A stretch of DNA of 64,000 nt from Knoxdaviesia capensis (GCA_001510575.1 LNGK01000002.1:2406144-2470143); one strand, 5' to 3'. Numbered from the stretch's first letter, positions 46,363-61,221 are shown. The notes: generated from the sequence alone by a model not told the origin. Numbers and translations: made by a program.

Positions 46363-48900
46363 CGCGAGCGCGAAGGCCGAGAAGACAAGAGGAGCTATCC
46401 ATGTTTGGCTTGTGGTTCCGAGCAGCAGAGAGAAAAGAAACACGATGATGAGATGTCTGTATGGGTGTGCTCCGGTCTGAGAATGGCCGCGGACGGCTCG
46501 CGAGTCCTCCTCATAAGGTTTGGCCTTCCATGTTTCTTCCATGTGGGCCAACTGGAATGTACGTGAGATCCTAATCCCACTGAAGCGTTTGGCTAGCATG
46601 GATGGGCCACATCGCTGTGCCGATCCACGTCCACCACCCGACCGCCGGCATCTGTGCACTCATTCGTGTGTTGGGTGATCTGACGGTGATACTACGGCAT
46701 GACACTGATACTTGAGAGTATAAGTCGTGTATAAACTTGTCGAAGTCTTTCGACTGAGATGTGCACATCACTTGCTACTTGCACAGCAGACCTCTGGATT
46801 CTGTGCTGAAAGACACGGCGGGAGGCTGGGAGTTTCCGAGTCCGGGTGTCGAGCTGGTTGGGACGGTGATACAGGGTGGGTGATGGCGATGACGAGACTG
46901 ATGTGTGTGTGTGTGTGTGTATACGCAGATACGTGTGTTGTTTGGGGACGATGGCCGGACTGAGCGGCCTGGTCGCCAGCTGCGGCCAGGGAGTTTGGAA
47001 GCGAGGAACAGAAGGTTTCTAGAAGGAATGGAGAAGAGCCAAAAGGGGGACGTGCGGGGCGTGGCTGATTCTGTGTGACATTTTTTTGTTCCTTTTTTAT
47101 CTTTTATTTTTTGTTCAGTATACCTGTCGCGGCACAGAAGGTCGAGCACCTGGAAGCAGGGCGAGCGAGCTGGGGTTGGTGGTGATCTGCAGTGTCCCTT
47201 CACACTACATCCTCGTCCTGCAGTACTACTGCGTCTTCCAGTGGTACAGTGTCAGCCCGTATCCCAAAAAACCACGTCTTCATCCAGGGCCATGGACTTC
47301 GAGAGACTGCGAAACAAAAAACAGGTCTTGGTTCGGCGTGAGACAACGTGAGGCAACAGAGCAGATTGCAGGAATACGGAGACATTCTTGCAGGTGCCGT
47401 TCAAGAACACCCCAAGGAAGAGATGATCGGAGGGCGATCGAGGTCGATGAGGGCAAAACAGACAAAAGAAATACTATTCTAGACCGGCGGGAAAACCAAG
47501 AACTCGCCGTAACCTGACTTCCCCAAGAGCTGAAGATACGGAAAAACATCGTGTATGGTAGCATTCGTGCTGGAGAGACGAGACCCGGCCACAGAGAGAC
47601 ATTCAGCCCGGAAACAACAGGCCGTTGGCGAGCAGTGGTGGAGAGCCAATCAGTGTCTGGGCGGTATTGTCCCCTTGGATCATTCGATATACCGCACAAG
47701 TAGCAGGGGATGGCAGGAGAGAAATAAGCATGCGAGAGGAGGGGGAGTGCGCATATCCAGAGTCGCAGCTATCTTCCAGCCAGTTGAAGTCAACGCTGGC
47801 GCTTTTTGGGCGAGGGTGGTACCTACAGCCCAAGAGGAAACAGAAGTGTGTGAGAGGGGCACCTGTTGCAACCCTCCCTGCAGATCCAAAGTGGAAAAAA
47901 GCCGGGAAGACAAGGAGGGCAGAGGTGGGTGAGAGTGTGTGCCTGCATCAATCGAATTTCCTTCAGGGCCGGACCCGAGCGAGTTTGCGTGTGTGTCTCA
48001 CCCGCCGTGTCGATGTCCGCCAACGGGGGATATCGCAGGTTGGTCCCTAGCTTGATTTTATTTCTTTACTCTTAATAGTCTCTGGACGGAAAGGACCAAG
48101 CATAGTCGGGGTCGGAAGGGGGACGGGATGGTCAGAATGCCCGAGCCAACACGGCTTCCTTCATTACACGAAAAAGAAGCCGTGGAGAAACTGGGGAACG
48201 GGACGGGAGAGGAAACAGGATCGCCAGAGAGCCGCAATGGCGCAGCGACGTACAGAGAATGGAGGAGGAGCTTCCAGTAACCGGCCGGAAAGAGGACTTG
48301 GAAGCAATGGAAATCAAGCAGGATCGTGCTTGGAGTAAGTCAACGTAGTAGCAGGAGGGCAAATGAGCCGGTGCCCTCGCGGCTGGAGAGCAGCCAGCCC
48401 TGGGACGAGCCATGCCGCTGCAGCGTTGCAGTCGCGCAGTTACAGCACGCCAGCGCTGTAATTGAACCCCCCAATTTACATCTGGTGTGGATGGTCTAAG
48501 TATCCGGGCACCAATACATGCCACCCACTATGTGTACAGTACTGTTCATCGTCACCATCTATTCACTCGCTTGTGTGTTGCCCTTGGATGGGCCAATGGC
48601 CGGAGGAGGTACATGCAAGCAAGGCCCTGGGGAATGAACAGCCAAGGCGTCTTACAGACGTAGCCAGTATGCTACGGTATGGTATGGTTGTAGCTTGGGG
48701 GTTCCCTTCTCCATCTGGGGCTGGGGGAGAAGAAGAAAAACAATCCGCAAGGGGCCACACCAGAAACCATCATCGTCATACCAAAACCCAGACTCTTTAG
48801 CACGCCCTGGGAGAAAGGCAAAAAGAAATGTGAGTCAACGCAGACAAGGAACCAAACGAGGAAGGGAACGGTGTGTGTCATCCCTCGACGTCCGAACTTG
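43933..48900. other. Long upstream region of the zinc-finger gene, purine-rich on the plus strand
   Basis: No coding gene seen. The plus strand is rich in G and A over long stretches, so the strand of the zinc-finger gene is pyrimidine-rich, as in fungal promoters and 5' leaders. Short repeats: GA tract 46,331-46,360 and TG tract 46,902-46,921. Open frames here are short, overlapping and without familiar motifs. Confidence 0.5.
44207..44214 (-). promoter_or_regulatory. TATA-box candidate for the zinc-finger gene
   Basis: TATATATA lies 275 bp upstream of the start codon in a GC-balanced setting. A second TATATATA lies at 45,323-45,330, 1.4 kb upstream, and could serve a longer leader transcript. 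Confidence 0.4.
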
Positions 48901-49665
48901 TTCCGCAGATTCCGCCAAATCTCGACATCTGAAGAAGGGCGGGCTGCTCTTCCCACCTGGTTGCTTGGGAGCCAGAGCAAAAGGAATCCTCAGTGTGCAT
49001 CATCGAGGTTGAGAAATCCTGGTTCCAAAGCTGAGACATGGGGCCTTGACAACTTCTCTGTGGGCCAGAAAGGGCTCTCTCTCGTCTTGCTCTGTCACGA
49101 AGAGCACACATCCAGGACCACCAGCGCTCGCCCCAGCCACAGCGAGGAGACTTCGCGGGTCCATATTGGCTGGCCACATTCAGCTCGTCGGTAGCCATGT
49201 AACGCTACACCAGATTCAAGAGCCTGGATACATTCTCTGCCTCTTCGACTCTGCCACAAACGGGAACCCACTTGCGTTTCTGCTCCCCCCCGACTTCTCC
49301 TCTCGTCTGTCCCGCCGGGAAAGCCTCACCTGAACGAACCAGTGCCAGAAATATTGGGACCGGCCTGCTAATTCCATCGGGAGGCGTCAAAATTCCCTGG
49401 CTGATGTATCTTTTTGCCTTCCCTTGCCGTGTGTATGTGTGCCATCCGTAACGCCCACAGCCAAGCTGTCGATTGAATAGTTCTTCTATTTGTGTTCAGG
49501 TCAACCCTCGTTATTCCCGAAGAACCTCTCTAAACGTCCGCCATTCCCCATGTTTCTTTTGTTCGTTTTAGTTTCTCATTGTTCATCTCGGAGGAGAATA
49601 GTGGCTCTACCTCTCTCCCTCCTTCCCCTTTCACTGCTGGAAGAGAGGTGTGGCGGTGATTGATC

Positions 49666-49682
49666 GTCTCTCTCTCTCTCTC
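49666..49682. repeat. TC microsatellite
   Basis: Uninterrupted TC dinucleotide run; a T-tract of 15 bases follows at about 49,757. Confidence 0.85.
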
Positions 49683-52308
49683 GCTCTCTCATTTCCCTCT
49701 CCGCCCTCCGCCAATCTCTTACGTCGGATTCGGGGTGCCATGTGGTTGTTTTGCAATTTTTTTTTTTTTTTGGGAGGGGGCAGGTGTATCGCTCTCCCCG
49801 GGAGGGAGTCCACCAGCGGGCGGCTTCCACGCTTCTCTTCTTCTTTTGGTGTTCTGCTTAAGCCCTCAATGTCAGAGAGACATTATATCGTCAGTACTTG
49901 GCCACACCCATGCTTGTTTTTCTGCTCTCTTTCGCGCGCCCGCACACAATGGTCTGTTCTTGGGCGGCAGGATCGGCGTTTCGTGCTTTGCCATCTCGAG
50001 TCCAGCCATGTTTTCTTCATGCCATTTGCCTTTCCATGGCTGGCCACCGAAGTCGTACTTATTTTTGTTTTTTGGAGGGGGAGTGTTTCCCAGGCTGGCG
50101 AGAATGATTGATCTGCAGTTGGATTCCAGGCCCCACTGCCGTCCCTGCATTGGCCTGACTCTCGTCCATTCCCGCAAAGAGGAAGAATGCGCATGTTGGT
50201 GGGTATCTTGGTTTGTCTCTGTCTCAGAGGCCAGTTCGCATGCGAATCAGGGCATATAGCACCAAGCAACCAGCACCAGCAGGCCTGAGAGGCGCAGACA
50301 GCGTTTGTCCGCAGTGTACACACACATTCGGACGCACCTTCAAGACACATTCCATAGGCTCGCTTAGGGATTTTGGCTCGCTTCAGAAACTTAGCACACT
50401 CGTAGGGAATATGTTCGAGAAAACAAGACAACACATTCGGTCTCCCTTACTTTATCGAGATTCCACGAGTCGGAAATTATAGGCAGGAGCGACCTTCCTC
50501 TCCCGCCGCTCTTTCCTTGCCCTCTCGCTTCTCGGCCTTCCAGAAGCAACGCCTGAAGCCAAATGGAATGGAGCTAGAAGCCCCAAGATCTTTGTGTTCT
50601 TTTTTTAATTCAGCAAGGAAGGAAGGAAGCGAGGAATTCCGGTTCTGAGTCTAAGGCTGTTTTATCTTGGTCTTCTTTTTTTTTATCTTCTTTTTTTATC
50701 TTTTTTTCCTCACTCTGGGATCAACGTTCTGGATCAAGCAATCGAGGAGGAAACCACACATGGCGCATCGGGGAGCATGCCAGAGCGGTTGTGCAGTCAT
50801 TTCCAAGCGTGTGAGTCTCTCTTCACCCACCAATTCGCTTTGTCACAGTCGTTACGGAACCGCCGCCCTGGATATCCCGCCGGAGCTAGACACAGCGCAA
50901 CGCCCGCAGTGAAAACAGTTACGCAAGATTTACGCAAGAAATTTTTAGGTTTTTAGGCTTCTCCTTCCGCCAGTGTATTAGAGTCTTCTGGCGGAAGATT
51001 ATGTGGTGGTGGTTCACAACCGGGGAGTAGTCGCTGCATCGTCCGGGGTACTGGAAGTTCAAGGGACTGGCCCGACGCGGGTGGGTCGTGTGTGTCTGCC
51101 CGGACTTTCAACATGTTTGGACTAACAAATTTCTCTCTCTAACATGTACTAGAATCGAGTCGCTTGGGAGAACACGATCTGCACAGGGCAGAAACATAAC
51201 GCTGGAGCCTACTCGCTTCGACATACACATACGCCTAAGATCGCCATCGCAGCACACACACCCCCGATGCAGACATAACGACACGACGGCAACAAGTCCA
51301 AGTGCGCCCTGGCTGGATCTCTGCCAGAACCTGAAGGGCGCTGCGGTGCAAATTTTCTCCCAAGACGTCGTAGCCACCAATAATGTCTCCAAAAAGAGAT
51401 CACCATCCCGCGTCTACCAAGTATGAGATTGTCTCCATACGTGGCGTTCAGTAATCGTAGGTCCCAGGCTTGGGGATTCGGTTTGAGGGTGAACTGCATG
51501 CAGTGAAATTAAGTTCGGGTACGGAAACAGGGTGGCTCTGCCGCCTGGCGGGCTCACACAGCCTGATACACGCTGACCGAGCTACTCTTCTGGAAGGAAA
51601 CTCTTGCGGGCTGGGCAGCCGGCCGCCGGGCAACGGAAGGAGAAAATATAAGGTGGGCATAAAAACGAAACGAAATGAAACATTCTGCTGCGGCCTTGTG
51701 TTCGCATTGAAACGGAAGGTTAGTGTCATCACGGCCGCCAGTCCCGGCACCCTTTCTAACCCCTGGTGGCGGTTTAACAGGCATTGACCGAGCCAGATGG
51801 AGTTTGTCGTAGGCAGACATCGTGCCAAGCTGATAATGCGGGCCAATGCAGTAGTTGGCAGTGAATCGGATATGAAACAATACTAGCAATCTCCAGGAAC
51901 TGCTGGCTGCTCTAAAAGCATGGGCAAAACTGACTGCCTTTGCAAAGAAAGTTTGCCAGTGTTTTTGAGCTCGGTATGTGTGCGCTAAGCCTGCCTCCGG
52001 ACGTGCAGAATCAATTGAACCAATCGTCTCCAGCAGGTTAATGGCACAGAATACACCGCCTGTGCGCGGTATACTAGGCATTCCACTGCATTTGTGTTTC
52101 TGTCTGTGGGGACTTCCACACTAAGGACAGCCGTGGCGCATCGGCGTAAGCCAAAAAAAGAACATCATATCATCTGGCAGCCCGGTATCTTGTGGCCAAC
52201 TGCCCTTCGGTATTTGGGGGTGGTGTCGCAATTCGGGTCCGTATCGCTTGCGTTCTGCGGGCTGCGATCCACTCTAAAAACCATGTTTCGAGTATTACCA
52301 TCGGTGTG

Positions 52309-52311
<3 letters not shown>

Positions 52312-52341
<30 letters not shown>
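52312..52341. repeat. GT microsatellite
   Basis: About 15 GT units. A CT-then-GT compound run follows at 52,526-52,557. Confidence 0.9.
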
Positions 52342-52342
<1 letters not shown>

Positions 52343-55300
52343 GTTGCTTGGGGTATCTGCATAGTAGACTGCGTACTGCATCTTCCGAAGAACGCATCTC
52401 CGCGCCACTCTCTCACCAATACCTGAACCCTTGAAGCTCAGAGTATCATTGATCCTACTCGTATATCCCCCCCCCTATCCATAGAAGGATGGTCGCACGG
52501 TTGAGCCAGCACCCACAGCGCATGCTCCTCTCTCTCTCTGTGTGTGTGTGTGTGTGTTCTCCTCGAGGTCTGCCCCGGGACTCGTTTTCCACCAGCCGAG
52601 CCTGCCGCCTCTGCACCCCCAGTCTAGACCTCGCAACTCAAGCCACTGGGTGCCATGAGCAGAGCCACGTATGTACCGGCCGGGAAAAGCCATGACCGAC
52701 CTCTTGCTCTCCCAGCCACTCGAGTGTCTCTCTCAAGACGTAAACAAGACGAGGAATAGGCAGCCAGGGGGGAAGAAAGCCTCGCCTGTCCCAGAAACTC
52801 ATGGCTTCCTCTTTTCCTCCCTTTGCTCGTTCTTCTAGAAGCATCACTCGTGTGCTGCCACCAAGCCACGGATGATCGTCCCCGTCCCTTCTGCTCGCTG
52901 GGCCCGGGATACTGAGGTAATGAGCGTTAGGCCGCCTTCCACGTCGGTGAGTGCCGTATTGTATGTACGTGCTGTACTCCAGATCGTGCGGTTCCGCTTT
53001 TTGCGCCCTTGGCTGTTGCTTGTGCTTTCCCTGATCCAACCTGTAGTTCTCTCGATCTGGAATAGCGGGTTAGGGTCCAAGGGCGGCCGACCTGGCGTGC
53101 AGGGGGTCGATCGGATATTCCGATCACCTATGAACTAGCGTCCTGGCAGCTACAGAAGCGGTTCTCGTCGTCCCCTCCTCATTGTTCCCATATAGATCTC
53201 TATATATGTCCCCCTCAGCCGGTGGCGTTTACAGGCCACTCCTCGCAGCGCGTGCGCGCAAGACATTCTCGAAGGAAAAAAAGGAATACCAGAACCAAAC
53301 ATTGTGTCCTGGATCGTCACCAGAAACTAGTGCCAATGATCGTCGTTCTCTTGTCTGGGAATGTTCCTCGCTTACTTCCAGTGTGTTTGCCACTAGGGAG
53401 CAGCTTGAGGGATGCCAGAAACACCCACAACGTGACTTGATTTCATATCAACGGACTCTAGCTCGGCCTTGCCAACGTACTCTTGTCCTTTTTTTTTTTT
53501 TTTCTTGCTTCCCCGGGCGAAGAATGTGATGCGTAGCCGGGCGTCGCTGGCTCGAACGGCTTCTAGAAGGCCACCCATAACCTTCTTCTGTAGTCTCAGC
53601 CCATGTCGAGCCAGCCACTTCAGCATCACCAACATGCACAGGACAGCCATAACCCTAACATCTTCCTCACAGCGGAAGGTTGCGAATTTACAATTATTCG
53701 GTGCCGCACTCGCGATAAGCGAGACGCCTCAGCCATCTTCACGCGATGTTCTCCCCACCACGAGCGCCTTGAGAGTGTGAGAGTGTGGGTGAAAGAACGT
53801 GGATCTGGAGGAGACGAACGAGGCGGAGAGGGTACTTTTTCGAGCAACATATCTCTACAGACCCTCCGGCAGGATTTGTTCGAGTGAACCAACAGCTTAA
53901 AGGCAATGTCCGGACACCATCACGGCGGGTTGAGGAAACCAACCGGGCCAAAAAATCTAAATGACATGAAGATGTGAGCGAGCGCTGGCGGTAGGGTTAG
54001 GCCATTAGCGGCGGGCCAGTCGCCCAATACAGACATCTACTCCAGCAGTAGGAGGAGGTTTCTTGTCAGCAGCATTACAGCCTCCAAACCGAAAAAAGAG
54101 AAGAACTGTGTTCATGATCCAACAGATATCTCGCCCTCCCTAGTTTCCGTGTGACGACGAGCACCAGACGGCAGCCACTCCCCGAACATGCATGCGACTC
54201 TGCAGCCCGCGTTAGGATTGCGCGTTTCTGTGCCTCTTGGCGTAGGACTCGCGGGAGGCATCGAGGGGACACAGAAAGACGGTCTGCAGGTAGGTCTACG
54301 TAAGTTCGGACTCCAGGCCGAAGACAGGTGGGAATAGCGAGCAGGAGCCAGAAAAAAAAAAGAGATCATTCGGACTTGACCTGCTCAGTAGGTTCTCCTC
54401 TTCTTTTTTCTCCGCTCTCTCCTTCGGTCGCGGTGTGGAATCTCCTCACCGTGAAGCCAACAGCGACCGACGTTTACCGAACGGGACATGGAGCATGTGA
54501 CAAGCTCAACGTGTGTGGGCTTCGCTGGCTGGCTGGCTGCCCGCGCATCTTTCTGAGTGACGAAGTGAGGAGGAGCGGTTCAGTAATCTCCTCCCAGACA
54601 TCGGACTTAGTGCTGGTGAACAGATCGGGTGGTCTATCTCCTTAGGCATGCTAACCCAGCCGGGCTTAACGGTTTGCAGCGTTACAGTGGGGTTGTCGCT
54701 GCTGTTGTGTTGTTGGCGCTGCTGGGGATGGACGCATTGGCGAATGGAAAGTGGGAGATATGACGAGGCACATTGCTGGTTTGCCATTTGGCGTTGCTGC
54801 ATTTCTCGTCGAATCAGAGGTCGAGCCGGTGGGCACGAGAGTCAGGCCCTCGAATCCCCACATATTCATGGTAATGACGACGGTGAATTGAGAACCGCGC
54901 GCTCGTACAAGGGGGAGGGGGATATCGGCAGACTCGGTAGGGACCGATGCATATAATTTAGGGGCTTGGCTCTAAATGAAGTAGGTATTAGTCCCGCCTC
55001 TCCAGCCTTTCGAACTAGTCGTCTGGACTAGTCGCTGGCCAACTTCCAGCAGCGTCACCCGGCCGGGTCATACTACGACCGTCCATACCGAGAGCTTATA
55101 GCATTAGGCTGAATGATGGCCACGTAGTGGAACGGAGAGGGGGAAAGAGGAGACTGGGAATCCTGAAATCAAAAATGCATATTGGCGTGGCACACATGCT
55201 GAATAGAAACCAGGTGGTATCGGAAGGAAAGAACCGAATCGGAACAAGAGCCTGTCCCAGGAGAGTTCCAATATTGGACATGCCACGTCCTGCAGAAAAC

Positions 55301-58300
55301 CAAGAAGGTAACGCTTTTTGTTTCCATGCTATCAATGGAATTTCAATTTCGAACCGACCCGGCTCCAGAGTCCTCGTCATCAGGATTTCTCACCCGGCGT
55401 GTGCTGTCGGACGATCCGTGGCCATGTTTCTGGCCTCAGAATGCGCAGGTGTTGCTCGTTTCTTCATGCAAATCACAGGCCCGGCAGATCAGCGTTCAGA
55501 GCATACCAGGGCGTAAGAACCCCCAAAGAATGCCGGTCCAGCAGTGGAACCTTGTTGGGCAAACGGAAACAACGAGGGGAGACCAGCCATGCTCCAGAGA
55601 GTCTCTCTCGTCCGTCTTTCATCCAGGGGGTGATATAATTTACCGTGCATCCTTTCGTCTCCCACCGAGCACATTCCACTGCCAGGTTCCCACAATAATG
55701 CCAAATCGGGCAAAAGGACAATTCTCCTCTGATTTTGTGGCCTGGTCGCTTCAATGCAGACCCATGCATTTTAGCGTGGCAGAGCCACAACAGCGCCACA
55801 CTGATAGGCGCTATATGCTTCTCAAGACTCCGTAAAACAAACCAGCGCCCGCCTGCCTTTTCCCCCCCTCGTCCAAAACAAATAATATTGGGTTGTTGTG
55901 TTGATCGGGGGAAGCGCTGACCGCGGAAAGTGAAATTGGGAGGTGCGATGACCGGCTTTTCCCTCTCTAAGTTTAGAGTGTTTCTAGAAGAATGCGAAAC
56001 TGTAGGCGCACCGACAAAAGAGGGAAGGAGGGCCATACTCCCCCAAAAGTGTTGTACAGAGAGTCAGTCGTCCCTGCCTCGAAAAAAACAGATGAAGAAC
56101 GAAAAGGAAAGAGAACGGAATGCCAAGACCTGTTACGTGGGCTAAAATGGGCGGCCCCACATTAATCGTCCGCTTAAACTTTTGATGGTTCTTCTAGAAG
56201 CCTTCCATGAAAGCTTCCGTGCCACCCTAGCGCTTGCGACAAAACCTTCCAGGGCAGACTTGATGATTTGTGACGATTTTCCCTCCAACCCTTAAGCCCC
56301 CAGTATATTGGGTATTTGCCTCCTCCAAATCGAGCACACACACTCTCTCCTCTCATCTTAAAGATTTGTCGTATTACAATCCCCATCTATGTGTTGGGTG
56401 CCCGCTTTCTTGAACCCCGTGGAACACACCAAATTTTTTTTTTTCGCTGGCCGTCTGCCTCAGCTGGAGTCGCGTTCATTACGGGTGCCCCGAAGACTGT
56501 CCCAGACACAACACGTATCAGGCCGCCCACGTTTAGGCTGCGGAATTGCTCGTCGGTTATGCTGCTACCTGAACGCAAGTGCTCTTCTCTCGGCGTCAAG
56601 AGTTTGGACTGTCTGCCCCCGCACAGGCTGTCATCTCTTTCTTTGGGAGGCTCGCAGGTTAGATGCACTCCCCTCCAACTTACTGTGACGGTCTTTCAAT
56701 CTCAAGACGAACACCACACGCATACACACAGCCGCTGAGCTGCCTGGTTCTGGAACCTGAGATGTTCCATGCGGGCGAATCTTTGTAACAATGGTGAAGC
56801 AGCGTTGCCCGTGTTGCCTTCTACAATCGTGGGATTTGGGAAGCCAGCCTCAGCTGTGTCGATCTGGCCGTGGCTTCGCCCCCAACGTTTTACCGCTTGC
56901 CAAACATCGGAATTTGGGGGGGACAACAACGCACATATGCGGAGCGCGGGACAAAACGCACTAGAAGGCGGGTTTTGGCCCAAACTGTATGAACAGCAGC
57001 GCAACTTCTTTCCAGAGGCGGGACAGGACAGGACGGGGTGGTGAGGCAGCGTCTGGATAGCACAAGCAGCAAAGTCTGAGTGCATTGCACTGCATGCTGG
57101 CCACCTGCAGGCATGCAGTATCCCACCCTTCCCCGAGAGAGTCGCCCGGGAGATACTGGAGACGGATGGCTGTGGCAGCCGCGCGAGGCATTTGCATTTG
57201 GCAGGTTTAACGGTTTGTTTCTTTTTTCGCTGTTTTCATTCTAAATTTTCAATTTTATTTTATTTTTACCCGCCCGCCGCGCGTTGGCTAATTGTTCGCA
57301 CAAGCGGCGGCTTCAATACTCTCCAATATATTACGACACCCTTTCCGCTGTTTATCGCCAATCGTAACACGCACAGTGCCGTGCCCCATCCACGCGGTGG
57401 TCCTTTTCGGACACCGGGGCCTGCCAGAGGCTGCACCCTCTGTTTCTCTTTTTTTTCTTTTACCCTCTTCGCACCCGTGCTCGCCCAGCTGCCGCTCAGC
57501 CTTTTCTTTCCTTCCCACCCAACGCACTGGTAATTTTGAGGACGTGCGAGGCACCATCGAACGAAGGCGAGTAGGCTCGGATGGCTCACATCACTGGTCT
57601 AACGGGGTCCCGTTAAGCTGGCCAATGCTCGAAATGACAATTCGTGACGATTGGCGGGGCCTTGGTCTGAGGATTTACAACCATGGATGTATGTGGGAGG
57701 GCGGATTCCGGTGTAAGTCGACCGCCGCAAGAATGAGTGCGCAGGTGGCCAGAATGGGCCAGTGAAAGACTCCCGTGTCACGGACTCCACAGAAGACGCA
57801 GTTGTTTTGCAGCTGCGTCCTGCTTGGAACCTTGGCTCGGGTCATCGCTTGCCTTTCGTTTGAGGCGGGAACAGACAGCAGCCACCGCGGTGCTCCGCAC
57901 GAATTGGCCTCGTGAGCCCCGGTATCTCTCATCCTTTGCACACTCTGAGATAACCATCAGGTAATTCGAATGAGCAATACACAGTCCCCCAATCCGGTAG
58001 CTTTGATTGGTGTGGATTGCAGTTGACCGAGATAGCTGTTTTCCCGATATATGCTAGTAACCTTCCAATCTAGCACTGCCAGTACTTCTACCTGATATGT
58101 GTGTGCCTCTCTGAGAGCCGGCGGTGGCTTACAGGCCGACTCGGCCGATTGGCCGGCTTTTGTCGGCCCTTGCAGGAGCTTATGCCGCGCCAAGGCCTTT
58201 CTATCACCAACGGAGACTGGTATGGCCTGCAGCGCTGGAAGGCATTCCGCACTGGCTGTGTGACTGACTCTACATCTGTATAATACTGACTCTGTTAAGA

Positions 58301-59303
58301 GGAGGTTGTTTGGGTGGTCGGCCACGATTGATTTGTTTTACGGTTTACACATCGTAATGGTAGCTATTAGATCTGCTGGGAATAGGCGAGAGAGATGAAG
58401 GCGGTTTTGGCCCTGTTGCCCGCGTGTTCCGTAGGGAATGGATTTTAGAACGGAGCAACCGTGGAAGCTTTTGTAATTTCGTTCAGCTGACGTTTGTCAT
58501 GAAGGTAAATCTTCTGGTCTTTTCTTTTGATTTCCTTTTTTTTTTCTTTTTTTTTGCGGTACGTTGTTCTTCATGCTGCTTGTTATGTGTGAGAGGTGGT
58601 CTAGACGCTGTCCACGTTGAAAATGTTGCAAGCTGATTCTAGTAACGGCGGTGAGCACGCGGGACATACAAACAGCCCGAGAAAAAAAAAGAAAGAAAGA
58701 TAAAAAGCAAGGAATGCTTCGGTTCGCGGTTATCCCAGCGGCTGTCGAACGGTTCAAGCCATGTATACCACGGTTGACCACAAGAGAAATATCAAAAGAC
58801 GACGCCCCTAGACTCGAAATGTCCTGCACGACTTACAGTTTGTTTATGCGTGTGGGGGGGGGAAGAGAAGGCTGTCCTGCTGTCTCCCGGCTATCACAAG
58901 GGGCTGGAGAGAGACAATGTCACGATAGCTTGAGAGCACGGAAGCACCCAACGGGGAGAAACACCAAGCCTGAGCATCTAGGGGTGTGTACGGGACTGTT
59001 TCGCTTGTCATCGCGTTTTTGGGGGTTTTTTTAATAAAAAATTAAAACTCAAAAATTGATGGTTTTTTCACTACGGTGATGATTTGAATCTCGGCATCTA
59101 TCGATCATGTTCAACACACGTCTAGTGTAGAGCACAGAGCTGGTTCAGCACTCTGGGGGACCGAGATCTGCCCCGGTGTGGTGAAAGCTGTTCCTCGGGC
59201 GGGCACAAAACCCCCAGTGCCTCCTCCACCCACGCTAATCTGGGCGGCTTGTTTGTTCCGGTGTCGCAAGAGCAAACGAGATGAGCGCGAGAAGAGAAGA
59301 GGG

Positions 59304-59373
59304 AAAAAAAAAAGAGAAAAAAAGAGAAAAAATGAGAAAAAATGAGAAAAAAAAAAAAAGAAAAAAAAAAGAG
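59304..59373. repeat. 70-bp A/G homopurine tract
   Basis: A-runs separated by G or GAG/TGAG, broken only by two T. Such tracts can form triplex or unwound DNA and exclude nucleosomes. Confidence 0.85.
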
Positions 59374-60901
59374 GGCTTTCTGGCGGAGTCTGTACTGTTA
59401 GGGAATATGTTTTCGTGGTGGTGCTCGTGCGCTTGGAAACGAGTCATCGATATCACAATGATATCCCACAGAAAGGGTGGTGCCGGCGATGATTCATCTT
59501 CACGCTTGGCTGGCGCTGTTGGTTCGGGCTACAGGCTACTTCGCAGGCGATTAAGCGAGCTGCGGACAGTCTTAGATGGGCTGATTTGGCAGTTCGCTCG
59601 GTGAGGGACGGATATCAACGAGGAGAAGGAGGGGCGTGTACACTCTGGAGGACAGGAATGTATGGGCAGGACTGCATGTTTTGCAAAACGGACACAGAGA
59701 TATCACAAAGATGATCTGCTTTAGCCGGCCGGGCATGGATCTGGCTGATGGCGGGTGGTTGAGCCGTATTCAGTCCAGGACCTCGCCCAATGACCAACTG
59801 GAAATCGGAGTAAATGACACAAACTATTGATGCGACACCCAATGGGCGCCGGATTGGGGAGGTGGAATCTGTCACGTCAGGTCATGCGTGCTCTCTCGCT
59901 CTCTGTCTCTCTCCCACAGCTCCGGGTGAAGACTGTGCCGGCAGATGCAGATTACAATAGAGATAGCAGCACGTGGTGTAAGTGGTGTCAGTAGTAGCAG
60001 TTGTGGTGTACTCGGAGGCGGCTTGGCTCGGGTTTGGGGATGTGCAAGCCGGCTTATCGATAGCGAACTCGGAGGAAGCGTCGGGACCTGCCGAGCCGGC
60101 GATTCAAAGCAAGGCCAGGCGTTCCGGAAAAGCCAGCCCCAACGTAGAGTCAGTAAGCCGATGACACAGTCCACAGTGCATTGCAGGGTCATCCGGCCGC
60201 CGGAACGAGGGGTGGGAAGTTAGCAGCCAGCAGGCATGACCCAATGTCCGGGTGAATGGCTGGGCAAGTGTTCAACTGTTCACCACACACACACCTTGAG
60301 AGCGAAGAGCGCGAGAGTGTCGGACGTGGCCGTTAGAGCGCTGCATTGTGAGCACCTGAGAGCCCAAGCTGGCTTCTTCGAGAGGGGTTCTGTGCGTTCA
60401 CCAAGCCCACTGTTTGTTTGTTGTGCTGGCAACATGGACTTGTCGCCACTCTCCAGGGATCCGGCCGTGAATCCAGGGCGTCTGGCGCGTCTTAGGACGG
60501 AGGGGAGGGGCTGTACTCTGTACCCGCTGGGCAAGCCTTCGCAGGCTTTACAGCACCCATTCCCGCCTGTGCTTCAAGTGTCTTCCCCCGCGCCCTAGAC
60601 CGACGGTTCGTCGATCCCGGCAATGCCTCGCTGGCGATACAGAGGCTAAAAAGGCAGTCCGGTGGCGCCCCTAAGACAGCGCCCTATCGAGCAAGTTGCC
60701 GACCACACATGCTCCCCGCGATCTGGTCTCTGGTTGGATAGAAAGAGACGATGAAGAAGACGCACAGAAGCTCTCTCGCCCCCCCTTGAGGAGTTCCATT
60801 GTTAAGCTCGCCAACAACCCCTTAACAGCTTTCGGATGACCGAATTCACACAGCCCACTACAGCTCCCCGGAGAGCTTTCTTCTCCTCTCAAGGTGTGAC
60901 G

Positions 60902-60902
<1 letters not shown>

Positions 60903-60950
<48 letters not shown>

Positions 60951-61002
60951 CAGACTTGCACACAGACAGGCATACAGACCGACAGACAGACAGACAGACA
61001 GA
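60903..61002. repeat. Compound CA / GACA microsatellite
   Basis: About 22 CA units (60,903-60,947), then after 33 bases a GACA run (60,981-61,002). Confidence 0.9.
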
Positions 61003-61221
61003 GAGGACTGAGAGTGTGAGAAACGAGGTCTTGGTCCTAGGCTCCAGGAAAAAAATGATAAATAAAAATAAAAACCCCCACAATGCCAAACTACAAAGGA
61101 CGAGGCATACTTCCAAAATCCCCCAAAGATGAAGAGAAGCTCAAGCCCGAAGCTGCTCCCCTAGAGTCGTGTGCTTCGTTCCTACTTGTGCCCGCGCTGA
61201 CTCTTGCGCCGGTAACCTGTT

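Noticed and set aside
49660..50259. 199-codon open frame with Phe-rich segments
   Set aside because: Runs through a CT microsatellite and a T-tract and overlaps several other frames of similar length; composition-driven.
51554..52081. 175-codon minus-strand frame
   Set aside because: No motif, no splice-linked continuation and no coding-type third-position bias.
60903..61002. CRISPR-like array
   Set aside because: Simple dinucleotide and tetranucleotide repeats without unique spacers; the genome is eukaryotic.
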